Below are positions 23,562 to 32,748 of a stretch of 64,000 nt of DNA, one piece after another (position 1 is the stretch's first letter; the number at the start of each line of letters is the position of its first letter). Source of the DNA: JAJZVS01 sp963708095 (GTDB lineage Bacteria; Pseudomonadota; Alphaproteobacteria; Acetobacterales; Acetobacteraceae); contig OY970182.1 in the NCBI GenBank assembly GCA_963708095.1, positions 2,418,001 to 2,482,000 on the forward strand, read 5' to 3'. The notes beneath the pieces were generated by a model. The model ran no database searches. It was not told where the DNA came from and worked only from the letters and a program-made list of their open reading frames with translations. The position numbers and the translations under genes are program-made.

Positions 23562-24509
23562 CTAAAACTTGTAGTAAAACAGGGACGCCATGATCGGCTG
23601 GAACCTTTGACGGGTAATAGGGCTGGCGCCCGCACGCCCTACGAGCAAGTCAAGGCCCAGTCGCGTGACGATACCCCAGTGTTCGTTGAGTTTATATGTC
23701 GATGTCACATTGAAGGACACCCGTTGTACGCCGGCACCGGGACGATACGGCTTGATGATGTTCCCGTATTTCGCCGCATTCTGTGCATCCTGGTCTGTGA
23801 CGCCAAAGAACGCGTTGTTCAGATTGGCCGAGGCGAATGTCAGCGAAGGTCCGAATTCGGCCGACCAGCTTGGCGACAGCCGAACGTTATAATTGACTGC
23901 AACGTCAGCCGAAATTCCGTTGACCGGACCGATGCGCTGCTTGAGGTCAGCTGCCAGCGTTATGGGCCCTGCCTCATAGCTGGCAAACAGGCGCGCCTGG
24001 CCGCCCGGCTTGATCTTTGGCAGTCCGCGCAGTTCAGCGTTCTTCCCGGCGTAGCGCGTATCGCCGGCGATGTTGAATGCGGCGCCGACTTGCAGCGACG
24101 GAGACCGCCAGACGTAGACGCCGAGCCCCTCGGTGGTGGAGACGAAGACCCGACCGAGGTAGGTCACGCTGAGCAGTGGCACAGGCGAGATGGACGTCTT
24201 ACCCGACCCGGGATATTCGGGATGGGCCGCTGCACCGAGGCCGATCGTGAAATCCCAGTCGCTTGCAGGACCGAGGTTTACCCGTGGCGACTGCTGGGCC
24301 GCCTCAAACGGACCACCCCAATTGGTCGTTGCGCCCTGGTCCAGTTGTGACAGTTGCCCCCCTCCACCTGCGCCCGACGTATCGGTTCCCCCGACGCCGG
24401 CGGCTCGCGAGAGAGTACCGGCACCGGATCCGAACAGTGCGGCGAGCGTCAAAACGCTCACCATCAGCCCCCTCCGAGCCGTTCGAGTCGCGAGAGAGTG
24501 AGCTGGCAT
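23562..24509 (-). CDS. MipA/OmpV family outer-membrane protein
   Basis: About 315 aa beta-barrel. Seen: signal peptide RGLMVSVLTLAALFGSGAG, a Gly/Ser linker, WDFTIGLGAAAHPEYPGSGK (family WxxxxGxGxxxxPxYxGS opening), SVTYLGRVFVSTTEGLGVYV, alternating amphipathic strands, SWSAEFGPSLTFAS, FGVTDQDA and a terminal aromatic SLFYYKF (C-terminal Phe for BAM insertion). MipA/OmpV proteins act as porins or scaffolds for murein enzymes. ATG 24509 is favoured; ATG 24533 is possible. The frame stays open another 100 codons upstream (see 24643-24830). Confidence 0.8.
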   Translation of the reverse strand: MPAHSLATRTARRGLMVSVLTLAALFGSGAGTLSRAAGVGGTDTSGAGGGGQLSQLDQGATTNWGGPFEAAQQSPRVNLGPASDWDFTIGLGAAAHPEYPGSGKTSISPVPLLSVTYLGRVFVSTTEGLGVYVWRSPSLQVGAAFNIAGDTRYAGKNAELRGLPKIKPGGQARLFASYEAGPITLAADLKQRIGPVNGISADVAVNYNVRLSPSWSAEFGPSLTFASANLNNAFFGVTDQDAQNAAKYGNIIKPYRPGAGVQRVSFNVTSTYKLNEHWGIVTRLGLDLLVGRAGASPITRQRFQPIMASLFYYKF

Positions 24510-24642
24510 GCTGCCCCGCCATGCATGAATCATTAAAACTTCGGAGCATCTCCCGGATCGAACTCCGGAACGCGCTGACCAGGATCCGAGCGGATACTTC
24601 TTGGAGAACGCCTTGAACCCATCGGTACCGGAACGATTCATT

Positions 24643-24830
24643 CTCGACCATGACTCAGGCAACTTGCAGACGTCTGAAGCGGCGCCCCCACCTGCACGTG
24701 CCGGGGTCGGCAATTTGTCGAATAGAGTCTTGATATCGTAAGGATTGACGTTATCCGCCCTCATCATCGTTTGGATCAGGTCGTCGGAGAGCAACGCCTC
24801 CAGACCCGGGTCCGGGCAACATATCCGCAT
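24643..24830 (-). other. Possible small protein upstream of mipA
   Basis: ATG 24830 opens codons with real protein character: LEALLSDDLIQTMMRADNVN then PYDIKTLFDKLPTPARAG. This resembles the short alphaproteobacterial proteins with an LL.D..I...M..D.V....L..L pattern. It shares mipA's frame without a stop, so it is either a decayed small gene or an unusual N-terminal extension; the sequence between about 24640 and 24510 looks non-coding. Confidence 0.35.
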
Positions 24831-24909
24831 GGAGATTTTCTTTCGAAGTTGAGAGCGTTCGGTCCGCAGACGGCTTCCCTGGCATGCGCGAAGAGAGCGG
24901 TTGACCGGG

Positions 24910-25023
24910 CTACCAGACGCCGCAGATCCACAGGGTAAAAGCCAGAATCGGCATCGAAGGCAGCACCAGCCAGGGCACCACGAAGAGGGCGGACAGGAGT
25001 CCTGCGCGAAGATGGCGTGACAT
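24910..25023 (-). CDS. Small single-pass membrane peptide
   Basis: 37 aa from ATG 25023 (GAAAGGA 8-10 bases upstream). Sequence: short basic start MSRHLRAG then one hydrophobic span LLSALFVVPWLVLPSMPILA and FTLWICGVW. No family recognised. Small hydrophobic ORFs of this kind occur as accessory subunits, but nothing here identifies a partner. Confidence 0.4.
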   Translation of the reverse strand: MSRHLRAGLLSALFVVPWLVLPSMPILAFTLWICGVW

Positions 25024-25182
25024 CAGGCCGGTCCTTTCAGGAGTGGCAAAAGGGCAGACAGACTCGAACGATTTCACGCGCACGCCCGGCATTCATGGGT
25101 CGTCCAGGCGCTTGGTCAGGGAGACGGCCGCGATGACGGAACGAAACGGTGATCGACCGTTAGCCGCAACTGAAGGACCGGT

Positions 25183-25488
25183 TCACAACATGATGGACAG
25201 ACCTGCCAGCAGAGACAGGTCCCTGCCCTCGAAATCGGTGGACCTGCTGGTCCTTTCATCCGGAAGCTGCCTTCGCTTGCGCCTGTCGTCCCAAATTCCC
25301 GCAGCTCCCGCGTCGGTCACGTCGAATGTTGTGACCTCGACACGGTCTCCATAGCGTTCCTCGAGATCGGCCAGACGCTCGACGTTTCTCGTCGTCGCCA
25401 GCAGGTGATCGCCATTCTCCAGTACCGCTTCTGCTATCGAACGCCCCAGTCCACGGCCGCTGCCCGTGATCAGCCAAGTCTTTCTCAT
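25183..25488 (-). pseudogene. N-terminal SDR oxidoreductase fragment
   Basis: Begins RKTWLITGSGRGLGRSIAEA, LATTRNVERLADLEERYGDR, VEVTTFDVTDAGAA, a normal classical-SDR N-terminus. After GAAGI the family sequence (helix, then LDVLVNNAG) is lost and the frame gives WDDRRKRRQLPDERTSRS to a stop at 101 residues. Two-thirds of the enzyme is missing. The TetR gene directly upstream probably once controlled it. Confidence 0.75.
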
Positions 25489-25554
25489 CGTTGGCTCCTT
25501 TCAACCGAATGGAGTGAGGACGCACTCATTAAATTCGGAAAAATTGATGCCTCA

Positions 25555-26124
25555 TCAGGCTGCGATGGAGCCCCACACTGCTTTCCAGCCCAGGTGTCTG
25601 TACTGGCCGATTTTGGCAGGATCCTGCACAGCCATCTCAAGAACCATGTCGGAAAGAGCCTCGACGACTCCGCCCAGAAAGGAGATCGGCTGCTCACGGA
25701 GAATGCCCGTCTCGAAGCCTTTTTCCAGCAGCGCCCGCAAGTCATGATCCATCGCCTGGACTGCATTTCGGGTCGCCTCGGTGATTTTCTCCGAGACACT
25801 CAGCTGCCGCCGCGCCCTCCACTTATCCGGGCTGCGTGCCCCCCAGTCGATATAGAGATTCCAGACATGCTGAATCTGTTTCTTGATGCCTGCATCGACC
25901 GGAAAATCAGCGGTGAGAAAGCCCATGAGGTCGGATTTCAAATCCAGGTAGAGCTGATTGAGCAGATCGTCCTTGGTCGGGAAGTACACAAACAAAGTCC
26001 CCTCCGCGACCCCCGCATCCTTGGCGATCCTGAGCGTGGATGCGGCAACGCCTGACGACGCCACTGCGCTGGTCGCAGCAGTCAAAAGAGCGTTCCGTTT
26101 CTCTTCGCTGAGGGGGCGGGCCAT
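25555..26124 (-). CDS. TetR/AcrR family transcriptional regulator
   Basis: 189 aa. N-terminal HTH with EKRNALLTAATSAVASSGVA, ASTLRIAKDAGVAEGTLFVY and FPTKDDLLNQLY, then a ligand-binding helical domain (WNLYIDWGARSPDKWRARR, GFETGILREQP). ATG 26124 starts the conserved MARPLSEEKR; the longer frame upstream is noise. It lies head-to-tail with the broken SDR and about 320 bp from the divergent MmgE/PrpD gene; either could be its target. Confidence 0.85.
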   Translation of the reverse strand: MARPLSEEKRNALLTAATSAVASSGVAASTLRIAKDAGVAEGTLFVYFPTKDDLLNQLYLDLKSDLMGFLTADFPVDAGIKKQIQHVWNLYIDWGARSPDKWRARRQLSVSEKITEATRNAVQAMDHDLRALLEKGFETGILREQPISFLGGVVEALSDMVLEMAVQDPAKIGQYRHLGWKAVWGSIAA

Positions 26125-26446
26125 GAACCTATGTCTTGAGTGAGAACATGCGCATTTATGCCGCCAACTCAACGGGCCGTCAAGGGGCAATCGCTCACCA
26201 CGACGTAAAGCCGCTCGCCTGGCGTGATGCGCTGCCTGGATTTTACGCTTGGCGCGGTCACGGGCGACTCGACCCAAAACGCGGGGTGACCGGCCATACA
26301 GACCCCAGCAAGCGGACCGAGCCACAAACTTGCCCGCCGCTTACCGGCCATTGCACCCACCCCGCGCCTGCTGCCCCACGGTTCCCGCCGCCGCCGCTTT
26401 GCGCCAAACTCCCCGCCGCCAATCGCAGCGCAGGAGACCGGGACCC
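26125..26446. other. Divergent intergenic region between tetR and mmgE/prpD
   Basis: About 320 bases. The tetR-proximal half is A/T-richer and is expected to carry its promoter and operator, but no clear inverted repeat was found. No gene recognised. Confidence 0.45.
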
Positions 26447-27844
26447 ATGGCCATCACCGCCGCCCTATCCGACTTTGTCGCCACCCTCACCCTGAACCGC
26501 CTGCCGTCCGAGGTCGTCGATCGCGCCCGCTTCCTCGTGCTCGACCTGGTCGGCAACATCGTCCGCGCCCGCTTTGATGCGGAAAGCACCGACAGCTTCC
26601 TCCGCGCGGCCCGCGCGCTCGGTTTCGGCGGCGGCAACTCCGGCGTCTTCGGCGATGCCGCCCGCTACACCCCGCCCGGGGCGGCGCTGCTGAACGGCGC
26701 GCTCGCGCATTCGCTCGATTTCGACGACACCCACGCCGCCGGCAGTCTGCATCCCGGCGCCCCGGTCATCCCGGCCGCCCTGGCGGCGGGCGAGATGGCG
26801 GGCGCCTCGGGGGCGGACGTGCTGGCCGCGATCGTCGCGGGGTACGAGGTCACGTGCCGGATCGCACTCGCGCTGCCGGCCGGGGCGCATTACGACCGCG
26901 GCTTCCACCCCTCCGCCACCTGCGGCGCGTTCGGCGCCGCCGCCGCCGCCGGGCGGGTGTTCGGGCTCGATGCCGAGGGGATCGCCGGCGCGCTCGGCAC
27001 CGCGCTGAGCCAGGCCGCCGGCAGCCTCGAATTCCTGGTCAACGGCGCCTGGACCAAGCGCTTCCAGGTCGGCTGGGCGGCCACCAACGGCCTGGTCGCG
27101 GCAACCCTCGTGCGCGAAGGCTTCAAGGGCGCGGCCGAGGCGCTGGAGGGGCGGCACGGCTTCCTCCGCGCCTACGCCCCCGACCCGAAGCCGGAACGTG
27201 TCACGCAGGACCTCGGCCAGGTGTTCGAGCTGATGGCGACCGCGGTGAAGCCCTACCCGTCCTGCCGCTACGGCCATGCCAGCATCGACGCGGCGCTCGC
27301 CCTGCGCGCTGCGCACGGGCTGCGGGCCGGGGAGATCGAAGCCGTGACCCTCGGCCTGCCCCACTCCGGCATGACCCTGATCGGCCAGCCTGCCGAGAAG
27401 AAATCCGACCCGCGCAACGTGGTGGACGGCCAGTTCAGCGGCCCGTTCGTCGTCGCCTGCGCGCTCGCCACCGGGGCGATGGGCTGGGACAGCTACAAGC
27501 TGCTGGAAGATGCGGACATACGCGCCCTGCTGCCGAAAATCCGCTGCGAATTCGATCCGGAGATCGAGGCCGAGTTCCCCGCCAACATGTCGGGCAAGGT
27601 CACGATCCGCGCCCGCGGGCAGGTGTTCGTGAAGACAGTCGTGGTGCCGAAGGGCGAACCCTCGAATTTCCTGACGGAGGCGGAGCTGCGGGCGAAGTTC
27701 CACGGCCTCGCCGACGCGGTGCTGGGCGCCGATCGGGCGGCGCGGCTCGCGGATGCGGTGCTGGGGATCGCGCAGGCCGCCGACGTGTCCGCGCTGATGC
27801 GGCTCGCGGCGCCGCTGGAGGCGACCCGCCTCGCCGGGGAGTAG
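26447..27844 (+). CDS. MmgE/PrpD family protein
   Basis: 465 aa, family of 2-methylcitrate dehydratase and cis-aconitate decarboxylase. Seen: DLVGNIVRARFDAEST, FGDAARYTPPGAALLNGALAHSLDFDDTH (active-site His/Asp region), HPGAPVIPAALAAGE, FHPSATCGAFGAAAAAGRVFG, SLEFLVNGAWTKRFQVGWAA, and AVKPYPSCRYGHASIDAAL. The HS.DFDDTH and K-P-Y/P-x-C elements are the family active site. No prpB/prpC neighbours, so a role outside methylcitrate cycling is likely; the substrate is unknown. ATG 26447 follows an AGGAGA site. Confidence 0.85.
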   Translation: MAITAALSDFVATLTLNRLPSEVVDRARFLVLDLVGNIVRARFDAESTDSFLRAARALGFGGGNSGVFGDAARYTPPGAALLNGALAHSLDFDDTHAAGSLHPGAPVIPAALAAGEMAGASGADVLAAIVAGYEVTCRIALALPAGAHYDRGFHPSATCGAFGAAAAAGRVFGLDAEGIAGALGTALSQAAGSLEFLVNGAWTKRFQVGWAATNGLVAATLVREGFKGAAEALEGRHGFLRAYAPDPKPERVTQDLGQVFELMATAVKPYPSCRYGHASIDAALALRAAHGLRAGEIEAVTLGLPHSGMTLIGQPAEKKSDPRNVVDGQFSGPFVVACALATGAMGWDSYKLLEDADIRALLPKIRCEFDPEIEAEFPANMSGKVTIRARGQVFVKTVVVPKGEPSNFLTEAELRAKFHGLADAVLGADRAARLADAVLGIAQAADVSALMRLAAPLEATRLAGE

Positions 27845-27991
27845 GCCGATCGTCCGGATGGGCATCGTGACCGGAGCCTCGGCTGGACGCCTGGGCGCAA
27901 GTGCCCGGCGCGCCCGGCCTGGCGCTGGCCTTCGGCCTCAAGCAATGCGGCGACTGAAACCGGGCACCGCCCGGCGCGCCCGAGCGCGCGA

Positions 27992-28375
27992 TCAACGCTC
28001 CGCGAAGGAGATGATCACCCGCCGGCTCATCTGCGACTTCAGCTCGTAGCCGATCGAGCCGAGCGCGAGCTGCCGCACCCCGCTCGCCGGCACGCCATCC
28101 GCCGCCAGCTGGTCCGTCACCACCTGCGCCCGCAGTTCCGACAGCAGCCGATTGGCCGTGCCGGAGCCGATGCGGTCGGCTGCGCCGGACACGGTCAGCG
28201 CCGCCTCCGGATGCGCCTTCGACCATGCCGCGGCACGGGCGATGACGTGCTGCGCCGGCGCACCGAGCGCGGCGGACCATTCCTGGAAGAACACGACGAA
28301 GTTGCGCGCCGGCGCCGCCGCGTACGCCGGCAGGGACAGCAGGCAGAGCAGGACCAGGAGGCTCAGGCGGCGCAT
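27992..28375 (-). CDS. OmpA-like (MotB/Pal) C-terminal domain, small exported protein
   Basis: 127 aa: signal peptide RRLSLLVLLCLLSLPAYAAA, then one OmpA-like peptidoglycan-binding domain: VSGAADRIGSGTANRLLSEL, RAQVVTDQLAADGVPASGV and RRVIISFAER. In the pocket the canonical Asp (D-x-x-G/R) is present as AADRIG and the later Arg as SRRV. Unlike OmpA it has no barrel or TM part. Convergent with MmgE/PrpD. Confidence 0.75.
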   Translation of the reverse strand: MRRLSLLVLLCLLSLPAYAAAPARNFVVFFQEWSAALGAPAQHVIARAAAWSKAHPEAALTVSGAADRIGSGTANRLLSELRAQVVTDQLAADGVPASGVRQLALGSIGYELKSQMSRRVIISFAER

Positions 28376-28590
28376 GATCACACTCCGGCACAGAACGAAC
28401 GAGAATCGCCAGATGCCCGCCTTCGCCCCGTTGCGTCAACCGCAGGTCCGCTCCGCGCCCCGAAGGTGGACCCCGGTGGCCCCTGGAGAGGCAACCCCGG
28501 GTGCGAACCCCGGCGCGCCCCTTTCGCCTCGCTGCGGAATCTTTATGAAAGACCCAAGCCTTCCACGGACCGGCCACAGGAAACGCCCAA

Positions 28591-29652
28591 ATGCCGACTT
28601 TCACCGAAGACCGCCTTCGCGCCGTCACCGCCCTCATCGTCCGCCGCATGGGGAGTGACGCCGAGGAAACCGCGCTGGTCGCCGACCACCTGGTCCGCGC
28701 CAACCTCGCCGGCCACGACAGCCACGGCGTCGGCATGCTGCCGGCCTACGTGCGCCTGCTGCAGGACGGGCTGCTGGTGCCGAACCAGGAGCCGGAGACG
28801 GTGCTCGACTTCGGCGCCCTGCTGGTGCTCGACGCCCGCCGCGGCTACGGCCAGCACATGGCGGCGGAATCGGTCCGCCGCGCGATCGAGCGGGCGCGCC
28901 ACACCGGTGCCTGCGTGCTCGGGATGCGCAACTCCTCCCATATCGGCCGGGTCGGCACCTACGGGGAGCAGGCGGTGGCCGCAGGCATGGCGTTCATCGG
29001 CTACGTGAACGTCGCCGACCACCACGACATCGCCGCCCCCTGGGGCTGCGCCGAGCCGCGCCTCGGCACCAACCCGTTCGTCACCGCGGTGCCGGGCGCC
29101 GAGGGCCCGGTGCTGCTCGACATGGCCACCACCACCATCGCCGCCGGCAAGGCCCGCGTCGCGCGCAACAAGGGCGTCCCGGTGCCCGACGGCTGCCTGA
29201 TCAGTGCGAGCGGCAACCCGACCAACGATCCGACCCCGTTCATCGACGAGCACATCGGCGCGCTGACCGCATTCGGCCGCCACAAGGGCTCGGGACTTGC
29301 CGTGATGTGCGAGATCATGGCCGGCGCCGTGGCCGGCGGCCAGCGCGCCGGCGAGCCCAACCGCGGCGGCATCCTGAACAGCCTGTTCGCCGTCGTGATC
29401 GACCTCGCGCGCATCGGCGGCGACGCTGCGCAGGTGCTGGCGGGGGTGGAAGCGACGAAGGCGCATATCCGCTCGTCGCAGGTCGCACCGGGGTTCGAAT
29501 CGATCCTGCTGCCGGGCGAGCCGGAACGCCGCTCCGCCGCCGCACGGCGGGCGAACGGGATCCCGGTGGACGATCGGACGTGGGAACAGATCCGGGAAGC
29601 GGCGGGCAAGCTCGGGATCACCGAGGCGGAGCTGGAACGGGCGAACGCCTAG
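28591..29652 (+). CDS. Ldh family oxidoreductase (malate/L-lactate/ureidoglycolate dehydrogenase, type 2)
   Basis: 353 aa NAD(P)-dependent 2-hydroxyacid dehydrogenase with the non-Rossmann Ldh2 fold. Seen: NLAGHDSHGVGMLPAYV (catalytic His), LDARRGYGQHMAAE, MRNSSHIGRVGTYGEQAV, GTNPFVTAVPG, VLLDMATTTIAAGKARVA and HKGSGLAVMCEIMAGAV. Nothing fixes the substrate; neighbours (exporter, CoA-transferase) suggest organic-acid catabolism. Confidence 0.9.
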   Translation: MPTFTEDRLRAVTALIVRRMGSDAEETALVADHLVRANLAGHDSHGVGMLPAYVRLLQDGLLVPNQEPETVLDFGALLVLDARRGYGQHMAAESVRRAIERARHTGACVLGMRNSSHIGRVGTYGEQAVAAGMAFIGYVNVADHHDIAAPWGCAEPRLGTNPFVTAVPGAEGPVLLDMATTTIAAGKARVARNKGVPVPDGCLISASGNPTNDPTPFIDEHIGALTAFGRHKGSGLAVMCEIMAGAVAGGQRAGEPNRGGILNSLFAVVIDLARIGGDAAQVLAGVEATKAHIRSSQVAPGFESILLPGEPERRSAAARRANGIPVDDRTWEQIREAAGKLGITEAELERANA

Positions 29653-29656
29653 CCCG

Positions 29657-31183
29657 CTACCCCTTCCCCGCCGCGCCCGCCTGCACCGGCGGGCCCGGCG
29701 GGATCGCCGCCGCAACCGCCCGTCCGCAGAGCTCCGCCCCCGCATCAGGGTCCAGCCGGGTCGAGATCGCCGGCGCGACCATCGCCAGCCCCGCCACCAC
29801 CAGGAACGCGACCGAGAAATCCCCCAACTTCGGCACCGCGTGCCCATGCACCGCCATCGACGCCCCGAGCGCCGCGGCCGAAATCGCAATCCCGAGCGAC
29901 AGCATCATCTGCTGCTGCGTCGTGTAGAAACTGGTCGCCGCGCTCATGTCCGGGCGCGGTATCTCGGCATAGGCGATCGTGTTGTAGGCCATGAACATCA
30001 GCGACTGGAAAAACCCGCCCACGATCAGCACCAGGTAGATCGCCGGCATCGGCCAGTCCGGGCGGAACCCGGCCATCGCGCCCAGCAGCGCCGTCGCCAC
30101 GAACCCGATCCAGACCATCACCGGGCGGAAGCCCAGCTTGCGCAGGATGCCCGGCGCCACCGCCCGCATCGCCAACGACCCGAGCGAGCCGGCGAAGGTG
30201 ATCACCCCGCTGCGCGCCGCCGAATAGCCGAACCCCAGCTGCATCATCATCGGCAGCAGGAACGGCGTCGCGCCGGCGCCGATGCGCGAGAACGCCCCGG
30301 AGAACACGGAAAACCGGAACGTCGCGTAGTGCATCAGCCGGAAATCCAGGATCGGATGCGGATGCCGGCGCGCATGCCCGGTATAGAGCGCGCCCACCGC
30401 GACGCCCGCCGCCAGCAGCGCCCAGGTCGCAACATTCCCCCCCGCGCCGCGCGCCGCCATCTCGATCCCGAACATCAGGCAGGCGAGCGCGGTGCCCGAC
30501 AGCGCGAGGCCCACGAGGTCGATCGGCGTCTTCACCGGTTCGCGCATCTCCTCGATGAACAGGGTCACGAGCAGGATGCCGACCGCGCCGATCGGCACGT
30601 TGATGAAGAAGATCCACCGCCAGTTGATGTAGGTCACGATGAACCCGCCGAGCGGGGGACCCAGGATCGGCCCGATCGTCGCCGGGATCATCAGCCAGGC
30701 CATCGCCGAAACAAGCTCCGCCTTCGAGGCCGTGCGCAGCAGCACGAGCCGCCCGACCGGGGACATCATCGCCCCGCCGGTGCCTTGCAGCATGCGCGCC
30801 GCCACCAGCTCCGGCAGGCTCTGCGACACGCCGCACAGGATCGAGCCCAGGGTGAACAGCGCGATCGCGGCACGGAACACGGTCCGCGAGCCGTAGCGGT
30901 CGGCCATCTTGCCGCTGGCGGGGATGAACATCGCCAAGGTCAGCAGGTAGCAGGTGAGCGCGATGTTCATCCGCAGCGGCGGCACGTGGAAGGTGTGCGC
31001 CATCGCCGGCAGCGCGGTCGCGAGCACGGTGCCGTCGAGCTGCTCCATCAGCATCGAGCTGGCGACGATCAGCGCGATCGTGCGGGTGCTGACCAGGCGC
31101 GGCGGGCGCCCCCCCAAGGGAGCCGCGGCAGGAGCCGTGGCGGGAGCCGCGTCGGGAGGCGCGTCGGGCGAGGGTTCAGGCAT
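29657..31183 (-). CDS. MFS drug-efflux-type transporter, DHA2 (14-TM)
   Basis: About 508 aa. Seen: a 30-residue Ala/Pro N-terminus, LEQLDGTVLATALPAM-type TM1 (MEQLDGTVLATALPAMA), GKMADRYGSRTVFRAA (motif A), GGAMMSPVGRLVLLR, GPILGPPLGGFIVTYINWRW (motif C region), and 14 hydrophobic segments. Paralogue of 6150-7601. ATG 31183 begins the Ala/Pro leader; the frame upstream lacks coding character. Convergent with the Ldh gene, 4 bp apart. Confidence 0.85.
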   Translation of the reverse strand: MPEPSPDAPPDAAPATAPAAAPLGGRPPRLVSTRTIALIVASSMLMEQLDGTVLATALPAMAHTFHVPPLRMNIALTCYLLTLAMFIPASGKMADRYGSRTVFRAAIALFTLGSILCGVSQSLPELVAARMLQGTGGAMMSPVGRLVLLRTASKAELVSAMAWLMIPATIGPILGPPLGGFIVTYINWRWIFFINVPIGAVGILLVTLFIEEMREPVKTPIDLVGLALSGTALACLMFGIEMAARGAGGNVATWALLAAGVAVGALYTGHARRHPHPILDFRLMHYATFRFSVFSGAFSRIGAGATPFLLPMMMQLGFGYSAARSGVITFAGSLGSLAMRAVAPGILRKLGFRPVMVWIGFVATALLGAMAGFRPDWPMPAIYLVLIVGGFFQSLMFMAYNTIAYAEIPRPDMSAATSFYTTQQQMMLSLGIAISAAALGASMAVHGHAVPKLGDFSVAFLVVAGLAMVAPAISTRLDPDAGAELCGRAVAAAIPPGPPVQAGAAGKG

Positions 31184-31323
31184 GGCCCCAGACTCGCGCG
31201 ATCCGCCCTGCTCCGCCAAGCGCTGACCCGGCATGGCCGCCCCTCCCCCTGCGCGGGCAGATTGCCACGATCCTGCCCCCATCGCACCCTGCCCACCGGC
31301 GGCAACGGACGGGGGGACAGCGC

Positions 31324-32526
31324 ATGGCCGAGCCGGGCGAGGCAGCGGGCGGACCGCTCGCCGGCGTGCGGGTGATCGACCTCACCGCCGTGGTGCTGGG
31401 ACCGTTCGCCACCCAGACGCTCGGCGACATGGGTGCCGACGTGGTGAAGATCGAAACGCCGGAGGGCGATCCCACCAGGCAGATCGGGCCGTCGCGCGGG
31501 CCCGGCATGGGGTCCTATTTCGCCAACCTCAACCGCAACAAGCGCAGCGTGGTGCTGGACCTGAAACGTCCGGCGGCGCGTGCGGCGCTCGATCGGCTGA
31601 TCGCGGGGGCGGATGTGTTCGTGCACAACATGCGGCTGGGGGCGGCGGCGCGGCTCGGGCTGGATGACGCGACCCTGGGGGCGCGCTATCCGCGGCTGAT
31701 CCATGCGGCGGCGACCGGGTTCCGCGAGGGAAGCTCGATGGCCGAATACCCGGCGTTCGACGACCTGATCCAGGGCATGAGCGGGGCGGCGGCGTTGAAC
31801 GCGGGACCAGATGGCGCGCCGCGGTATTTCCCGACCGTGGCGGTGGACAAGCTCACCGGGCAGTTGCTGGCGTCGATGATCGGCATGGCGCTGTTCCACC
31901 GCGAGCGCACCGGGCAGGGCCAGGCCGTGCACGTGCCGATGATGGAGTCGATGCTGTCGTTCCTGCTGGTCGAGCACATGTGGGGCGCCACGATCGACGA
32001 ACCGGAGCGGGGCATGGGCTATCCGCGCATGCTGACCCCGCACCGGCGGCCCTATGCGACGCGCGACGGGTTCATCTCGGTCATCTGCGTGAGCGATGCG
32101 CAATGGGCGCGGGTGCTGCGCGCCATCGGGCGGGAGGCGCTGGTCGCCGATCCGCGTTTCGCGACCATCGCCGCGCGCTCCGCGCATGTCGATGCGCTGT
32201 TGGCGGTGCTGGCCGAGGGACTGACGGCACGGACCACGGCGGAATGGCTCGCGATCCTGCGCCCGCTGGATATTCCGTGCGGGGAGGCATCGAGCCTGCC
32301 GGCGCTGCTGGAGAATGCGTATCTGCGCGAGACCGGGTTCTTCGCGCTGGCGGAGCATCCGAGCGAAGGGCGGGTGCGGGTGCCGGCGATCCCGGCGCGG
32401 TTCTCGGCGAGCCCGGCGGGCGTGCGGCGGCTGTGGCCTCGGCTGGGGGAGCATGGGGTGGAGGTGTTGGGGGAGGCAGGGTTCGGGGCGGGGGAGATCG
32501 CGGAGATTCTGGGTGGGGATGCGTAG
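31324..32526 (+). CDS. CaiB/BaiF (class III) CoA-transferase
   Basis: 400 aa. Transfers CoA between acyl-CoA and carboxylic acids via an aspartyl-CoA anhydride. Seen: LAGVRVIDLTAVVLGPFATQ, LGDMGADVVKIETPEGDPTR, SYFANLNRNKRSVVLDLKRP, the catalytic Asp in AEYPAFDDLIQGMSG, TGQGQAVHVPMMESML and DIPCGEASSLPALLENAYL. The terminal codons turn strongly G-rich. Monocistronic; divergent from the DHA2 exporter. Confidence 0.9.
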   Translation: MAEPGEAAGGPLAGVRVIDLTAVVLGPFATQTLGDMGADVVKIETPEGDPTRQIGPSRGPGMGSYFANLNRNKRSVVLDLKRPAARAALDRLIAGADVFVHNMRLGAAARLGLDDATLGARYPRLIHAAATGFREGSSMAEYPAFDDLIQGMSGAAALNAGPDGAPRYFPTVAVDKLTGQLLASMIGMALFHRERTGQGQAVHVPMMESMLSFLLVEHMWGATIDEPERGMGYPRMLTPHRRPYATRDGFISVICVSDAQWARVLRAIGREALVADPRFATIAARSAHVDALLAVLAEGLTARTTAEWLAILRPLDIPCGEASSLPALLENAYLRETGFFALAEHPSEGRVRVPAIPARFSASPAGVRRLWPRLGEHGVEVLGEAGFGAGEIAEILGGDA

Positions 32527-32643
32527 AGGGCGGGGCGGCCGGGCGGGCGGTTTGCCCGACCCTCACTGCCGCCAAGGGGCATCGTGAGATCGACGTTGCC
32601 GTTGCGGCGTGACGGCGGGGTCGGGGGCATGGCGCAAGTCCCT

Positions 32644-32668
32644 GTGCAGAATATCAAGGATTTTGCAC
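32644..32668. promoter_or_regulatory. Interrupted inverted repeat upstream of serine recombinase
   Basis: GTGCA-GAATATCAAGGATTT-TGCAC: 5-bp outer arms with further partial symmetry (AAT/ATT) across 25 bp, about 85 bp before the recombinase start. Resolvase/invertase genes often sit next to their own recombination site, so this is a candidate crossover or operator site. Confidence 0.35.
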
Positions 32669-32691
32669 CAGACACAGCGTCTTGATTCCTT

Positions 32692-32723
32692 GGGGCTTTT
32701 CCGTTGCGGGGCTTTTCCGTTGC
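32692..32723 (+). repeat. Exact 16-bp tandem duplication before serine recombinase
   Basis: GGGGCTTTTCCGTTGC twice in direct succession (32692-32707, 32708-32723), ending 25 bp before the recombinase start. Confidence 0.95.
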
Positions 32724-32748
32724 GTAAATCAGGTGCACATCAGACCCC

